From positions 3,168,343 to 3,232,342 of the forward strand of contig NC_035161.2 of the NCBI RefSeq assembly GCF_001659605.2: DNA of 64,000 nt. Direction: 5' to 3'. Both the position numbers and the translations under genes were made by a program. The notes under the pieces are model-generated. The model saw only the letters and a program-made list of their open reading frames with translations, searched no databases and had not been told where the DNA came from. Origin of the DNA: Manihot esculenta (taxonomy: Eukaryota; Streptophyta; Magnoliopsida; Malpighiales; Euphorbiaceae). Positions 29,048-42,058 of this stretch are shown here, piece by piece (the stretch's first letter is position 1; each line of letters opens with the position of its first letter).

Positions 29048-32000
29048 ATGGCGCAAGATTCTGAAGTGGAACCTGCATCGGAAACCCTAGATCAATCTTC
29101 TTCTTCTTCTCCTTCTTCTTCGTCAGATCCATCGCTTTCCCGGAATGAGTCCTTCAGTAAACTCAACGCGCAGGCTCCTGAGTTTGTCCCCACTCGCCCA
29201 CAACAACAGCGGCCGCCGCCACCTCCTCCTTCCCCTTCTGCTGCCATGATGCATATCTATCCTCCGCCTCCTCCCTCGCCGTTTCATGTTCCGATTCATA
29301 GCCCTGTGCCTGTGCCTCACGTGATCCCTATCCAGAATCATCATGTGCACCACCACCATCCCCACCTCCAGCACCAGTATCAGCATCATAATCAGCAGTA
29401 CCCTCCAGTTCGGAACCATAGCAATCATCATCATGGTCAGAATAGTCACTATGTGCCTCTGCAGTACCATGGGAATCAAAATCACTTTGCTTCCAAAAAG
29501 GGGCAGTCGGAGGAAGATATGGAGGTGGCTGCGAAGAAGGATATAGCATCATCAGATCATGCGTCCAAACATGAAAGAGCTGGGCTTTCTGATGAGACTG
29601 TGCAGAAACTTTTGAATCAAGTGAGTATTTTAGCTACGAGTAGAACTGCGAAACTATATTCTAGTTACAGTGAAGTCAGTGAGCTTGATAAGTGATAGCT
29701 GGTGGAGTGTGGAGTAGATTTAACTGATTGGTAGCACTTCTTTTTTCTGCACCTAATTTGTTAATATATTTATTTATTTATTTTTATTTCTCGGTAATCA
29801 TTTGCAAAGCATATTGTGTTAAAAAGAATGTTCAATTACCCCGATAATCAAATTAGCACAGCAAAACAATTATTCGGATTCTAATATGCGAAGAAAGTGA
29901 AATGGACGCACTCGTCCAACCAAATATAGGATTCAAAATTGTGTATTATTAGATGTATTTGGAATAAAAGAGATTATACTGTTGAATGATTATCTGGACT
30001 TAGTAGCAAGAGACTGAGGGTGCTTGAACTTTTGATGTGGAGAGAAAAATCATAAGCTTATTGATACTCTACAAGCTTCAGGAGAGGAATGAAGTAGATT
30101 ATGGTTTGATCAATCGTTTATAGATAAGAGATTTTTTTAGGTTTTTACATATGAAAGCAATTGTTTCCTCTACTTGGTCTTTTGCCAACCATTTCTTGGA
30201 GTCAGGATCTGAGTGTTAACTAAGGTGTCTGCTTTTTTTTTTCTTTCCTTTTTTGGGGGGGCGGGGTTGTTGGAAATTGTGCCTAAACTTTAGATTATTA
30301 ACTTCTATTTATTGTGCATTCAGTAAACTTATTTTACTTAGGCCCATAAGATTTGCTGATAAGGTCAAACACATGGTTACGAAATGATAAATAAGATGAC
30401 AAACTGGGGGAATTATAGCTCGCATCTGATGGTTGAATGGCTGTTCACTTGCTTTTGGATCCTATGAAAATGAAAATTTTCACCTTCTAGTCGGTATTTG
30501 GCAATTCCCGAAACAAAATGTGGAAACTGTATTAATTATGAACTGTATCTTGGTTTGTTTCCTGCTGGTTTTACAGTGTTTGTTGGGAGATATTGATCAA
30601 AGCTTTTTGAGACAAAGTAGAGCCACATTATTATTTTCTTTTGACTGTTTGGATGTTTGAAAACAATAGGTAAACAGTTTACTTTCTGATCTGGATTTAA
30701 AGCTCAATGAGCCTCAAGTGAGCTCGAGAAAATCTTGAATCAACAAATGTTTATATACATGGTATATTATGTTATATAAATTTTGCTTACAATTGTATAA
30801 CTACTTGAGCACTTGATAGGCTTCTGAGCCTCAAGTGGAGCTATGAAATACCCAAACTTTGCTCGGCTTGCTATTCAAGCTAGAGCTTGAATGGAATTGA
30901 TAGAAGCCGAGTCATATTTGAATATTTTCTGAATTGAGTGAGAGTAGCTTTGCTCATTTGTACCAAAATAATGAATCGGAAGGTTTTTATTTGATCCTTC
31001 CTTAGAGCCTGTAGTGAAGGAGGCCTCATTCATGGAGACACCACTTAGTTTTCACAAGCCTCTCATTGCTTGTAAGTTTAAATAATTAAAATTTTGGGAG
31101 GGAACAAATATAGAAAATTAGTTGGGAAGGCAATGATCATGACATATGTAATTTCTATGTGCTTGCCATGGACATTCAAACATATTATATAATTAACTTC
31201 AAATTTTCTTTTGAGGTAATGTTAGAAAAAAATTCATTGAAGAATCATGCTTGTTCAACCATTTTTGCATCTGCCTAGTATTTTGAATGGTGATTACTTG
31301 ATTGGAGAAAAACTATTCAACGAGCTTACTTGATTGAAAAAAAAAAATAATTCAATGAGCTTCTATGGTTTACAATTACAGTTGAAGTATACATGCATTT
31401 TTATTTCTACTTTTCTTGTGTTGTTATCATGTATGAACCAAGAGGGTTTGTGAACTTTATTGCCCTTATTTTAACTATTATTTGTCTAATCTCAAGTTAA
31501 CCTTTTAACTTTTGCTTTTAGATAGGGTTGAGTACTCGTGGTCTAAACCGAAAAATCGAATTAAACCAATTTAATTCGGTTTTTCGCTAAAGCAATTCAG
31601 TTTTGATTATTAAAATATTTTTTTTTTCAGTTTTTCGGTTCAGTTCAATTCGGTTATTAAGGTTTGAAAATTGAAGTGATTGAATCAAACTGATTTTACT
31701 CTTATACTACAACCCAACCCATATTCTAGATATTTAAGCTTTCTTTTGCCCTTGCCCTCGTTAACCAACCCTTTGCCTCTCTTCCTCCTCATTTTTCTTC
31801 TTCTTCGTTGATTCATCTATTCTGACAACATAGTCCCTTACCACACCTTCTTCTTCCTCCTCTTATATCACATCTCATTTCAGGCCATCCCCTCGTCACA
31901 CACTCTCATTGCATACCCTCTCACAATCCATCTTTGTCGTGCCCTACTTGAGGTTACCGTCTCCATTTATGGCCTTGGTGATGCTATTGTCTCCATTTGT

Positions 32001-35000
32001 GGCCTCAGTGATGCTGCTGTCTCTTGTTGTGGCCTTAGTGAGGTTGTGACACAGAGCCAAGACCAAGACAGACTATCATATTCGAGGCTCAAGCACATGG
32101 AAGAATCGACATCAAGATCTCAACAGCTGATTCCCACTTCCAGAACCGCCTTGGATCATATTCTATTTTTGATGTTCAAATAGTTTTCTATTTGACTATG
32201 GGTTCCCATTTCTTCAAAGTTTATGTTTGGTTTTGTATTGTTAAGTTTTAATTGGTTTGTATTGTTGATTTTTAACCCATTTGAGATTCTACATATGGCA
32301 AAAATATGCAATTGTCTTGTAATCTGTCATCTATGGTATCTCTAATCGTTGATTTGTGCCCTTGTTATATTGTGTTCTTTACTATGGGACTGTTGATGGG
32401 AAGAGTTTCTGTTTGATCCAATTTTTTTTTGGATGTGATTCAATGGTATTTGAGAATTTTGCATTGCAATCTGTCATCTTCTTGGCGTTGAGAACCAATG
32501 AACCAAACCGAACTAAAATTCATTGGTTTATATTCGATTTGGTTGTCCTTATAAATTGGTTCAGTTTCGTTCTCATAATTTTGTTACTTTAGTTTTCGGT
32601 TATTTCAGTTCCATTCAGAACTGAACTAGCCGATTGTATGCCCATACTTCTAGAAGTTATTGGTAAAGTAGTAAAGAGTTTTTTTAATGGTCAATAGTGA
32701 AAATTTTGAAGAGTGGGCCCACATCTTTATTACTTTAGTTTTTGGTTATTTCAGTTCTATTTGAAACTAAACCAACCGATTGTATGCCCCTACTTCTAGA
32801 AGTGATTGGTAAAGTAGTTATAGTTTTTTATGGTCAATAGTGAAAATTTTGAAGAGTGGGCCCACATCTTAAATCATGTCCTGTAACCTTGCTTATATCC
32901 GACTTATTTTTAGTCTGCTTTAGCATAAAGAGAACATGAATTTTCAGGATACAACCTCCCTTCCCTGGCCCAACCAACGAAATAAAGGGTAAAAAAAGAC
33001 ATTTGAACCATGAAAAATATGTATTTTTATTATTATTTTCCCGTAGCTAGAGCTTTTGTGATTACTTAAAAAGAACATGAACTAAAATGACTAGCCAACC
33101 ACTTGTAGTTTGAAATTGACCCTTTTCTGAATTGTCCTTAATATGGGATGCATGTTTAGGAGATGAATTTCATGAGATTGATCATAGGTTTCTAGGTTGG
33201 ACTTTCTAGCTGGAGTGGGAGTAAAACAGAGTTGCTGCTTGCCTATAATCAGTTAACAAGTATTTCAACTGAGTGATTTCACAACATCCTTACTACATTT
33301 GAAGCTTTTATAGATTATTTTCTAGTTCTAATGCTCAAGTATTACCTTGTATTGTCACTAATTCCATGTTATTAATTCTTTTCGGGGACATTTGGACTGC
33401 TGCTTACAGGTGGAGTACTATTTCAGTGATCTAAATTTGGTGACAACTGATCATTTGATGAGGTTTATACACAAGGATCCTGATGGATATGGTAAGATTC
33501 TCTGGTTTAATTGGTTTTTTACTTGTCTTTCAAGCATAGTTTATTTCTTAGTCCTATAGTTCTGGTGTTTCAGCTATTCAACACAAGTTTTCTTTTTCTT
33601 TTCTTTTTATTATAACTGTTACATAATTTTGGCTGCTTTTCTTCAAAGTAACTTCAGGGAAAATACTGCCTCATTTCTCACTTAGTTTTGTTGTCTTGTT
33701 AATATTATGGCTTGATGTATAAAGTATGTGTAAATTTTACAGATCTTCCATCATTGATATTGATGCCACCCTAAATACTTCTGGTTTATTACATAATTTG
33801 GATTTAGAAGTTCATACCTAATAGTGATCTTGTTGTGGAATGAACTGCATGCAAATTGGAGTCATCTCAAGATGCTATGATAATATTTAATTGCTGCCAT
33901 TGACTAAGCTCCCTATCAATGAGTGACAATGTCTTTTCCCCTGAACTTTTATTTGGGTTATTTCTATGGGTTTTATAAATGCAACTGTATTAGACTGCCT
34001 TTTTTCTGAATTTAGAAAAGAATAATTATACTCTTCCTACACTTTTGTGTTTTTGCGTGGCTGCGTTTGTGGTACGAAGGCAAAATATGTATGTCATGGT
34101 CAAGGATTTTGGGGATAGGATAGCACAACTTGTTTTTATCCCAAACTAGTTTATATTGGCCTTTGAGGGATAGAGTAGTTTAGATAAATAAATTTTCATT
34201 TTATATAAGTTTTATTAACAGCATGTTTGTAATTCTGCTTTATTACTCAATATAAGATTTGTGGCCTTGTAAAAGGAAGTCGCAAAACAACAAAAAAAGG
34301 AAAATGGGGTTGTAATTGTCATTCCGTAATTGGTTGTTTGAACTGTTTCTATTTCAAATACTTCAATCCATTTTAACATTGTTGTCTGCTTTATTATAGT
34401 TCCAATATCTGTTGTTGCTTCCTTTAAGAAGGTCAAAGCTGCTATAAATAGTAATTCGCAACTTGCTTCCATCCTGCGGAATTCATCAAAACTCGTAAGC
34501 TTTTTCATATTTTTTCACTTGAAATGCATTTCTATTCCTTCATGGCATCTGTTCTTTATATATATATGTATATATATATATATTTTTTCTTCTAGGTTCT
34601 ATTGACCGTCATACTTTTTGATAACACATTCTGCAGGTAGTTAGTGAAGATGGAAAGAAAGTTAGACGTCAACATCCTTTAACCGAGTTGGATGTGGAAG
34701 AGTTGCAAGTAGGTTTTTCTTCTTTTTTTTCCCTTTCGTTTGTCATTCTGTTTACCTGCTCATATTTTTTATGTATGTACACGCTGATAGCCAGTAGTGT
34801 TACTTTTCCATCTGTCTTCAAGGTTGGTGTATGAATTGCTTGCTTATTATTCCATTACTATGCCCTTATTTTTAGGTTACAATGAAAATTCCTTATATGA
34901 TTTGTCCTTTGCTTTTGAACTTTAGTCTCGTATAGTCGTTGCTGAAAACTTGCCTGAAGATCATTGTCACCAAAACCTCATGAAGATATTCTCTGCAGTT

Positions 35001-38000
35001 GGAAGGTAAAATGATGGTTATATATCAGATATAGAGATACATATCAATATACATTTATATTAGACAATTAAAGTGTTGAGTCTTTCCTTCTCAGTGTGAA
35101 GACCATCCGTACCTGTCCACCTCAAACTTCTGGTGGTGGAGCCTCTTCAGCATCCAGATCCACTAAAGCTGATGGAATGCATTTCAGTAACAAGGTATAT
35201 TGTCTGCGTGTTCATGGGGTACATATATAAACAGAACACGTGAACTGGGGCAGTGACCACCTTTGGCATGTTTTTTAAAGCTTTTTATTGTGTCTTTTCA
35301 TTTTCTCTATTCTCTCAATTTCCTTTGTTTGTTTCCTCCATCTTTAGCTGGTTTTCTAATCGGGATGCCCAAGGATACACTGGAGCTGCAAAGCTCGAAA
35401 AATAAAAATGAAGAAGAAAATTGACATGATTGAAAATGTGCCAAGTTTCCAATGATAATTAATATGGTTTTGAGTCTTCTCCATAAAGACAAGAGGCAGG
35501 CCATAAAGGTTAAAGAGTAGGCGGAAATGACAAGGAATCTTTATTTTGTTTCCTGTATTAGAAGTCAGTGGGTAGGCTCTGTATTTGCTAGTGGACAGTT
35601 TGAAAACTGGCAGAATAGAAGGTGCATTAAAAGGGCCCGGGCCTGGGTGGAAGTAAGTAGTATAGTGTGGGATGTATCCTGAACTGATGAAAGTTGTGTT
35701 GTTTATCCTTGATTCTAATACAAAATTGGAGTTTTTAGGATCGGCAGTTATGTCAGGCAGGGCTTATATTCATTGAAGTTGTGATTTTTGTCGATATTCT
35801 TTTTCTTATCGTAGCAGCTCATATGTGTTGCTAATCTGATGATGATTAATTTATTTAATTTCATAGTGAGATGCATGTCTAATATTTCAACTCTTGTCAT
35901 ATACAGTTGCATGCTTTTGTGGAATATGAGTCTGTTGAGCTAGCTGAGAAAGCAGTAAGTGTTATGTTTCCTGCAATTGAACAAATTCTCCTCTACCAAT
36001 TCTCATTTCTCACTAGAGAAGTTAATTGCATATTCAATTTTGCAGGTTATTGAGCTAAATGATGAGGAGAACTGGAGTGGTCTTAAAGTTCGGTTGATGC
36101 TAAAACGGACGGTATCTACCTACTGATAAATAATAGAAAACCTAGGCCTGGTTATAGAGTTTTGACTTTTGACAACCCTATTTACATTTGGATTTAGAAA
36201 CCCTAATTCAATTCTAATTAGAAATCCTGAACAAACTTAGGCCATAATAATAATAATAGTAGTAATAATAATAGTAATAGTAATTCCTAAGTTTACAATG
36301 TATATAATTCCTTAGTATCCTAAGTCAGATTCTTCTTCCAATACTGCGTCATTCTTCCTTGGTTGGAGAAAGCCTGACCTTGAGGTTTGAAGTGCAGAAG
36401 GATGAAGAACTGGATTTAAAGGAGGAACTTTATCTTTTTGGATATTAGCAATGAGCTTGAAAAGAAAAACGAAATACATGCTTTCCTTGCATCCCTGAAA
36501 AGATCTAAACATGTTAAATCAATCTCTATTAAAGTTGAATGGTTGTTCAGATCCATTGTTTTATGTAACGGCTGTTATATAACAGAAAATGAGGTGGCCG
36601 TTACCTGTCACCCCGTTATTTAAAAGCTCCCTTTGATTTGCATGTGTAACTGCTGTTACTGAACGTTATGTAATGGTAATGGCAATTACCAATAATTCAA
36701 TCTTTTTATTTTACATGCTAAACATAATGTATTTTGAGGTTCCATTGAGATCCAGCAATTGAAAAGCCATTTTCTTTGAATATCTTTTTTTGTTTTCTCT
36801 CAAACAACTCAATCTTTCCTATCTTTTTCTTTTATAAGTTTGAATCCATTATAAACTATTCCATTTCTTAGCGTCTTTCCTCTAAAAGATGAGTTTATTT
36901 TTTTTTCTTTTATTTTTATAATTTGCTTTTTAGCACTTCTTTTTTTTTTTGTATTTTTTTATTAAAGATCATGTTGATGTTAATTTTGAGTTAAAATTAT
37001 ACTTTAAATTATTAGTTTAGCTAATATATAAGATAGTGTAACTTTTTCTTATTTTACACTATATTTAAAAATCTATTTCATTAAATTGATTATAAGTTAA
37101 CTTATATAAAATTTTATGCTTAATTTATATTAGTTATTTGTTAATGCTAAATGTAGTTCAATATTTGGGATAAGTTACAATACCTATGTTAGTTATTATA
37201 AATAAATTAAGGTATAGGTTTTTGTAATTGATTTGCAGTGTATTACTTAATTTTATTTTATTAGTTTGTTATAATGATGTTTAATCTAAGTGATATAATC
37301 TATATTTGATGTATTTATGTCTATCATATAATTGTTTGCATTATTCTAGCTTATATCTATCAATATTAATTCATTTTAAGAACTTATGCAAATTGTTTTA
37401 GAAAATTTGGGTAGTGCTAAGCTGTTACGTTATGGCTGGTTATGGCCGTTACATGCTTGTTTTCGTTACTTGCGACTGCGATTTAAAACCATTATCCGAT
37501 CCCTAGAAACAAGGGGAATTTGAAATGTGTTCAATTGTCTGTGGTTTTTTTTTTTAACTTTATTTTCTTCAATTTCTGTTTGGAGTCTCCATAAATCTTG
37601 ATGGCTGTATTGGCTTGATCTTCTTTAATTTCCATTGAAGTTTCCAAGGTCTTCATGGCTTGAATTTCTTCAGTTCTTAGGTATACGCCTTAGACTTGTC
37701 GTGTTCATTCATAATAGATTCTTCAAAAATTTCTAATTCGGTCATATTGTCTTGGATGTCCACATGAGAAGGTGAACTAGTAAAGTGGATTCCTCAATCT
37801 TACTCTTCAAATCTTTCCTTTTATTCACTTTCATCCTCAAGTTGCTCTTCAAAATTTTCTTGTTCATCTTTAACTCCTTGTTGCTTTTTGGATAAGAATT
37901 TGTAGCCAAATTACCCTGGAAGTTTTCAACACATTCATCTGATTTTGACATTTTGCTGCTCAATTATATCTAGTTTCTGTAGATTGGCAGATTAGGTAGT

Positions 38001-39292
38001 ATCTGAGTAGCCACATATTCTGAGAGAATAAATTAAAAAAAAAAAAAGCGGTGGGAGGGGGGATTAAAAAAGACTACACATGGGAGGGAACATGTCTTGA
38101 ACATCTGATATGTAACTTTTTCTAGTCGTAGAACTTGAAAGTTTGTCATTGAATGATATCTGCAGATTTTGTCATTCTGTTGTAGGACAGATTTGAAATG
38201 TATTTACCATATGAAGTTTATTTTCTTTTTATTCTCTCTCTCCTTTTTTTCTTCGCCTCTAATTCTTGCATTCCTAGTTATTTTCTATGTGGTTTGTTTT
38301 CGGAGTCACAACATGCATATTGGATGTTAAGTTTATTCAGTTTTATTGATTTGTGTTTGTTTATTTTATCTTTAGTCAAAACCTATGGATGTTAAGTTTA
38401 TTCAGTTGTATTGATTTGTGTTTGTTTATTTTATCTTTAGTCAAAACCTATGGATGTTAAGTTTATTCAGTTGTATTGATTTGTGTTTGTTTCTTTTATA
38501 TTTAGTCAAAACCTACTCAAGCTCGGGGAAAGAAGGGGCATGATGGGCAAGAGGAAGATGAGGCTTGTACGTCTGAGAAACAGCTGAATGAAAAACAGAA
38601 TGAAGATTCATCCCAACAATATGATGCTCATTCACATGAACCCACTGTAAGTTCTAGCAGATATCCATGATGATTATGCACTATTTTAAAGGTCCGCCAT
38701 TTTGAGAAAATTATTAGCTGATATGACCTGTTGAAACGAACATGTTAGAATTGTTTATTCTGTGGACATTAAAATCCTGGAGACTTGCCTCTGAATTGGC
38801 TTACTATCCTTACAAAATAAGATACAGTTGATAAATGAAATATATAATCTATAAAAAAATATGGAGAAAAACGAGGCCAGTTCTATTTTGTACTTTTCCG
38901 TTCAATAGGACAGCAAATGTGGCTGTGCTTTGAATAGAGAAGATGGTTCTGTCCTCTTGATGTGCGTGACAAGGCATCCCTGTTTTCTCCCACTAAATGA
39001 TGATTGAGATTATAGTTTTGATGTGCCTTTGCTTGGGCAGGGAGAGGATCATGTGAATGACAAGGATGGTACACATAGGAAAGGGCGCAATCGGGGTCGA
39101 GGCAAGGGACGTGGGAGGGCTCAATACCATCATAATAACCGTGGAAATCCTGTGGGAACTCCCCCTTCAACTAATCCAGTTAATGGTGAGCAGCCAGGTA
39201 TAGCGAAGCAACCTCCAGGGCCCCGTATGCCCGATGGCACAAGAGGATTTGCTATGGGTCGGGGGAAGCCGGTTGCTGTTAATATTGCTTGA
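29048..39292 (+). CDS. LARP6: La-related protein 6 type RNA-binding protein (10 exons)
   Basis: Exons: 29048-29620, 33410-33491, 34400-34494, 34637-34708, 34926-35005, 35095-35194, 35907-35954, 36046-36111, 38506-38646, 39041-39292. All introns are GT..AG and the joined frame is 1509 nt (502 aa). Order of parts: an acidic/Ser-rich start; a PAM2 motif (FSKLNAQAPEFVP, residues 36-48) that binds the MLLE domain of poly(A)-binding protein; a Pro- and His-rich disordered segment. The La motif follows from about 180 to 262 (VEYYFSDLNL, HLMRFIHKDPDGYVPI). An RRM spans about 275-372 (SRIVVAENLP, MHFSNKLHAFVEYE), then a charged linker and an RGG-like basic tail (GRGKGRGR). This layout is that of plant LARP6b/LARP6c, cytoplasmic mRNA-binding regulators. 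Which paralogue it is cannot be told here. Intron 1 is 3.8 kb. Confidence 0.93.
31526..32640. repeat. Dispersed element in LARP6 intron 1
   Basis: It starts GGGTTGAGTACTCG, similar to the ends of the repeats at 3204 and 8584, and is followed by AAACCGAAAAATCGAA-type sequence. The right end has mirrored CGGTT/AACCGA sequence up to AGCCGATTGTATGCCC. The interior is non-coding. Probably a related non-autonomous element of about 1.1 kb; the boundaries are approximate. Confidence 0.45.
32584..32870. repeat. Tandem duplication in LARP6 intron 1
   Basis: Two adjacent units (32584-32729, 146 bp; 32730-32870, 141 bp) both start TTACTTTAGTTTTYGGTTAT and end GAAGAGTGGGCCCACATCTT. The unit spans the right end of the dispersed element and its flank. 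Confidence 0.88.
36540..37510. repeat. Dispersed element with GTAACGGC motifs, LARP6 intron 8
   Basis: The left part has CAGATCCATTGTTTTATGTAACGGCTGTTA. The right part, reverse-complemented, has GGATCGGATAATGGTTTTAAATCGC followed by GTAACGGCC. GTAAYGGC/GCCRTTAC motifs cluster at both ends and similar motifs occur in ITPK4 intron 11. This suggests a non-autonomous DNA element; there is no coding capacity. Confidence 0.4.
38321..38515 (+). repeat. 65-bp triplication spanning a LARP6 3' splice site
   Basis: Three head-to-tail 65-bp units (38321-38385, 38386-38450, 38451-38515) starting TGGATGTTAAGTTTATTCAG and ending TTTAGTCAAAACCTA. Each unit carries the pyrimidine-rich tract, the AG acceptor and the first ten exonic bases of exon 9. 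The acceptor AGs end at 38375, 38440 and 38505; only the last gives an open frame. Confidence 0.93.
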
Positions 39293-40942
39293 TAACGTCT
39301 TCTTCAAGGTTGGGGATTCTACCTGGGATTGAAGGAATGGCGAGGTTTTTCTAAGGGCTGAGTAGTTGGTAAGGATCAAATTAGCAATATTTTTAGCTGT
39401 TTGCATTTTTATTTTCATATGGATGTTGCAGAACAAACAACTTTTTTTTTTTAAATTTTATTTTAGAAGATTTCCTATCACCTTAGTTTGTATGCTGTAG
39501 AAATGGAAAAAGTTGTAATCCATGGTGGGAAGTCAGCGATATTTATAGATATAATGTGAGGCAGACTTTGATATTTTGCAATAAGAACTACCAATTACAT
39601 GACTCTCTGTCTCATAACTCGAGTGAACTTGGAGTTGTTGCGCAGCTTGCCTGGAGAGAACGCTTGATGACTTTAGCCTTTTGGGTTAATTGCTATAATT
39701 ATCTAATTTTTATTTCTTGGGGATGTTTATTTTAGATTATAAGCTGGTTTAACTAGATTAAAAAAATAAGTAGGAGATAATCAGCTTTCCATTTTGATAT
39801 TTACATTTGATTAAATTATTTTCATTTATTTTTAAAATTTTATTATATGTTTTATTTAATAATTTTAATAATAAATATATTTTCAAACTATTTATTATTA
39901 AATATATCAACGATTTTTTAGTCACTTACAAACATTTTTATGTAGTTAATTAATTGTAACAATTTGCTGTTTAAGATGGTTTGGTCATAGAACGGCAACT
40001 AATAGTTAACTTCTGTTTTTATGTTATAATTAAATATTTTTTTCATGTAATCAATTTCATTTTTTTTAACAAAGATGTAATCAATTTCGTTTAGAAATTT
40101 AAAGAGTTAGTTTCCATTTGTTTCATAAAAATTATTTTTATATTTAAAATATTTAAAAAATTTAGTTAAATATAAAATATTTTTCTGATTAAAAAAAATC
40201 ATTAATTCATTTTTTATATCTTGAATTTTTTATTAAGATCTCTAAAATATTTTTCACGAAAAATATTAAATAAATTAAAAGTTATTTTTCATAAATAAAT
40301 AAAGTCTTAGATATGAATGAAATTAAATAAAATTATATATTTAATATTCGTTTGTTTATAAAAAATAATATATATTTCAAAATATTTTAAAAATATTTTG
40401 AGAAAATTATTTTTCATAGAAAATATTTTTTAATGAGATAATTTATTTTTTATTATTTAATTTTAATTTTAATTTTAAAAATAAAATTTATAATATTTTA
40501 TATTTATATTTAGGATTTTTTTTTTACCGTTAAAGTTTTAGAAATTTATTTTTTAATAGTAATTTTACTTTAGTATCCATAACTATATATTTATAACCAT
40601 GACTGCAACTTAATTTCATTCCTAACTCAACTTATAATGCTATATAATGAAAATTTTATATTAGATTTAATGTTTATTTTAATATTATATAATTAATAAT
40701 TTATATAGATTTTATTTTAAACATTAGAAAATTAAAATTCTAACTAATAAATGATTAGCGACAATAATATGAATATAAATTTTATTTAATATATAGATAA
40801 TAATTATCATTAATTAATGAAAAAAATATATTAAAAATGATAGAAATAAGATGTAATTAAATTATGAATAATTATCTTATTATTTAATTATATTTTTAAT
40901 GTTTATATTGATTCAAATTCTAGGGTTTTTTTAGGCTTCTCT
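39293..40942. other. LARP6 3' flank and AT-rich intergenic DNA
   Basis: The first 200-300 bp should be the LARP6 3' UTR. From about 39,720 the sequence is AT-rich without a gene. The last 60 bp or so before 40943 probably form the 5' UTR of the LINE, but its exact 5' end cannot be seen. Confidence 0.6.
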
Positions 40943-42058
40943 ATGGCATCTGAAGATGACACGGTTTCTGTGGAGATGGCGGGTCTTTCGGTCGACGGTG
41001 ATGCGGAGGGTGAAGACGGCTTGGTCTTCGGAATCGACGATGGTGTACTCGACCAGGATGACCTGTCATTGTGTCTAGTGGGACGGTTCTTAACAAGTCG
41101 ACCTATCAACTTCAATGCGATGGAGCACACCTTGGCGGCGCTTTGGCAGCCATTTGAGCAAGTCTCTATCCGTCGGGAGGAGGGTGATCGGTATGTATTT
41201 CAGTTCTATCATTCAGTCGATGTGCAGAGAGTTCTGGATATGCGTCCATGTACGTTCAACAATCATCTCCTGGTTCTTGAGAAGTTGGAAGGTTTCTCCC
41301 ACCCGTCTGAAGTTCCTCTTACCCATGTCCCCTTCTGGATTCAGGTGCATGGTTTGCCGTCGGGGTTCTTTTCTGAACGTGTAGTGACCCGCATAGGGAA
41401 TGAATTGGGTGTCTTCATGGAATCTGATCCTTACAACTTCCTGGGTCCTCGGAGGGCTTATGTTCGGCTTCGGTACAAGCATGACCTTTCAGCTCCCATT
41501 CACAAATCCTTGAGAATGCGCAAGAGTGATGGAGCATGGTTCACTGCAACTTTTGCTTATGAGAGGGCGCCCAGTTTCTGTTTCATTTGTGGACTGTTTG
41601 ATCATACAGAGAAATTTTGCAGGGAGCTTCTGAAATTTGGGAATGCGCCAGTGGTTCGAAAATTTGGGCCGGAATTACGTGCCAATCATCGACACCCTCA
41701 GAGTCTTGGCAGCCGATGGCTTAAGGGAGGAGGAGGGGAGCAAAGCATCCAAGGTCAGTCGAGTTTTAATTCTGGTAATTCCACTGATAGCGGACTGAAT
41801 CTGCCTCCAAATGCGGGGGTCTATAATGATGATATGGAAAGGGGTCAAGAGGATCTTGATGTTGGGGAGGATCAAGCAATGGGTTTGGGAGTTGGTGTAA
41901 CCATTGTTGATCCTAAACGGCGACGTATAGGACCCGATCACAAGAAGGTCATTGGGGAGAGGTCCTCTGTGGTACACTGTTCAAGCAGTGCAGGTAGTAA
42001 TCAGTCAAAAAACGGAGTAGCGGCGGGTCCTGGGGTTCAGGCCCGCCGATCACAATGA
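40943..42058 (+). CDS. LINE ORF1 protein, DUF4283 plus zinc knuckle
   Basis: 371-aa open frame. The N-terminal half has the plant LINE ORF1 domain (FLTSRPINFNAMEHTLAALWQP, RYVFQFYHSVDVQRVLDM, PCTFNNHLLVLEKLEG). A CX2CX4HX4C zinc knuckle (CFICGLFDHTEKFC) lies at about residues 213-226. The C-terminus is acidic, then has DPKRRRIG and a basic end. It is homologous to the ORF1 at 1388-2641 throughout. Expected role: binding LINE RNA. The stop codon overlaps the ORF2 ATG as ATGA. Confidence 0.92.
   Translation: MASEDDTVSVEMAGLSVDGDAEGEDGLVFGIDDGVLDQDDLSLCLVGRFLTSRPINFNAMEHTLAALWQPFEQVSIRREEGDRYVFQFYHSVDVQRVLDMRPCTFNNHLLVLEKLEGFSHPSEVPLTHVPFWIQVHGLPSGFFSERVVTRIGNELGVFMESDPYNFLGPRRAYVRLRYKHDLSAPIHKSLRMRKSDGAWFTATFAYERAPSFCFICGLFDHTEKFCRELLKFGNAPVVRKFGPELRANHRHPQSLGSRWLKGGGGEQSIQGQSSFNSGNSTDSGLNLPPNAGVYNDDMERGQEDLDVGEDQAMGLGVGVTIVDPKRRRIGPDHKKVIGERSSVVHCSSSAGSNQSKNGVAAGPGVQARRSQ

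Noticed and set aside
29123..29552. Minus-strand frames opposite LARP6 exon 1
   Set aside because: Compositional shadows of the His/Pro-rich coding exon.
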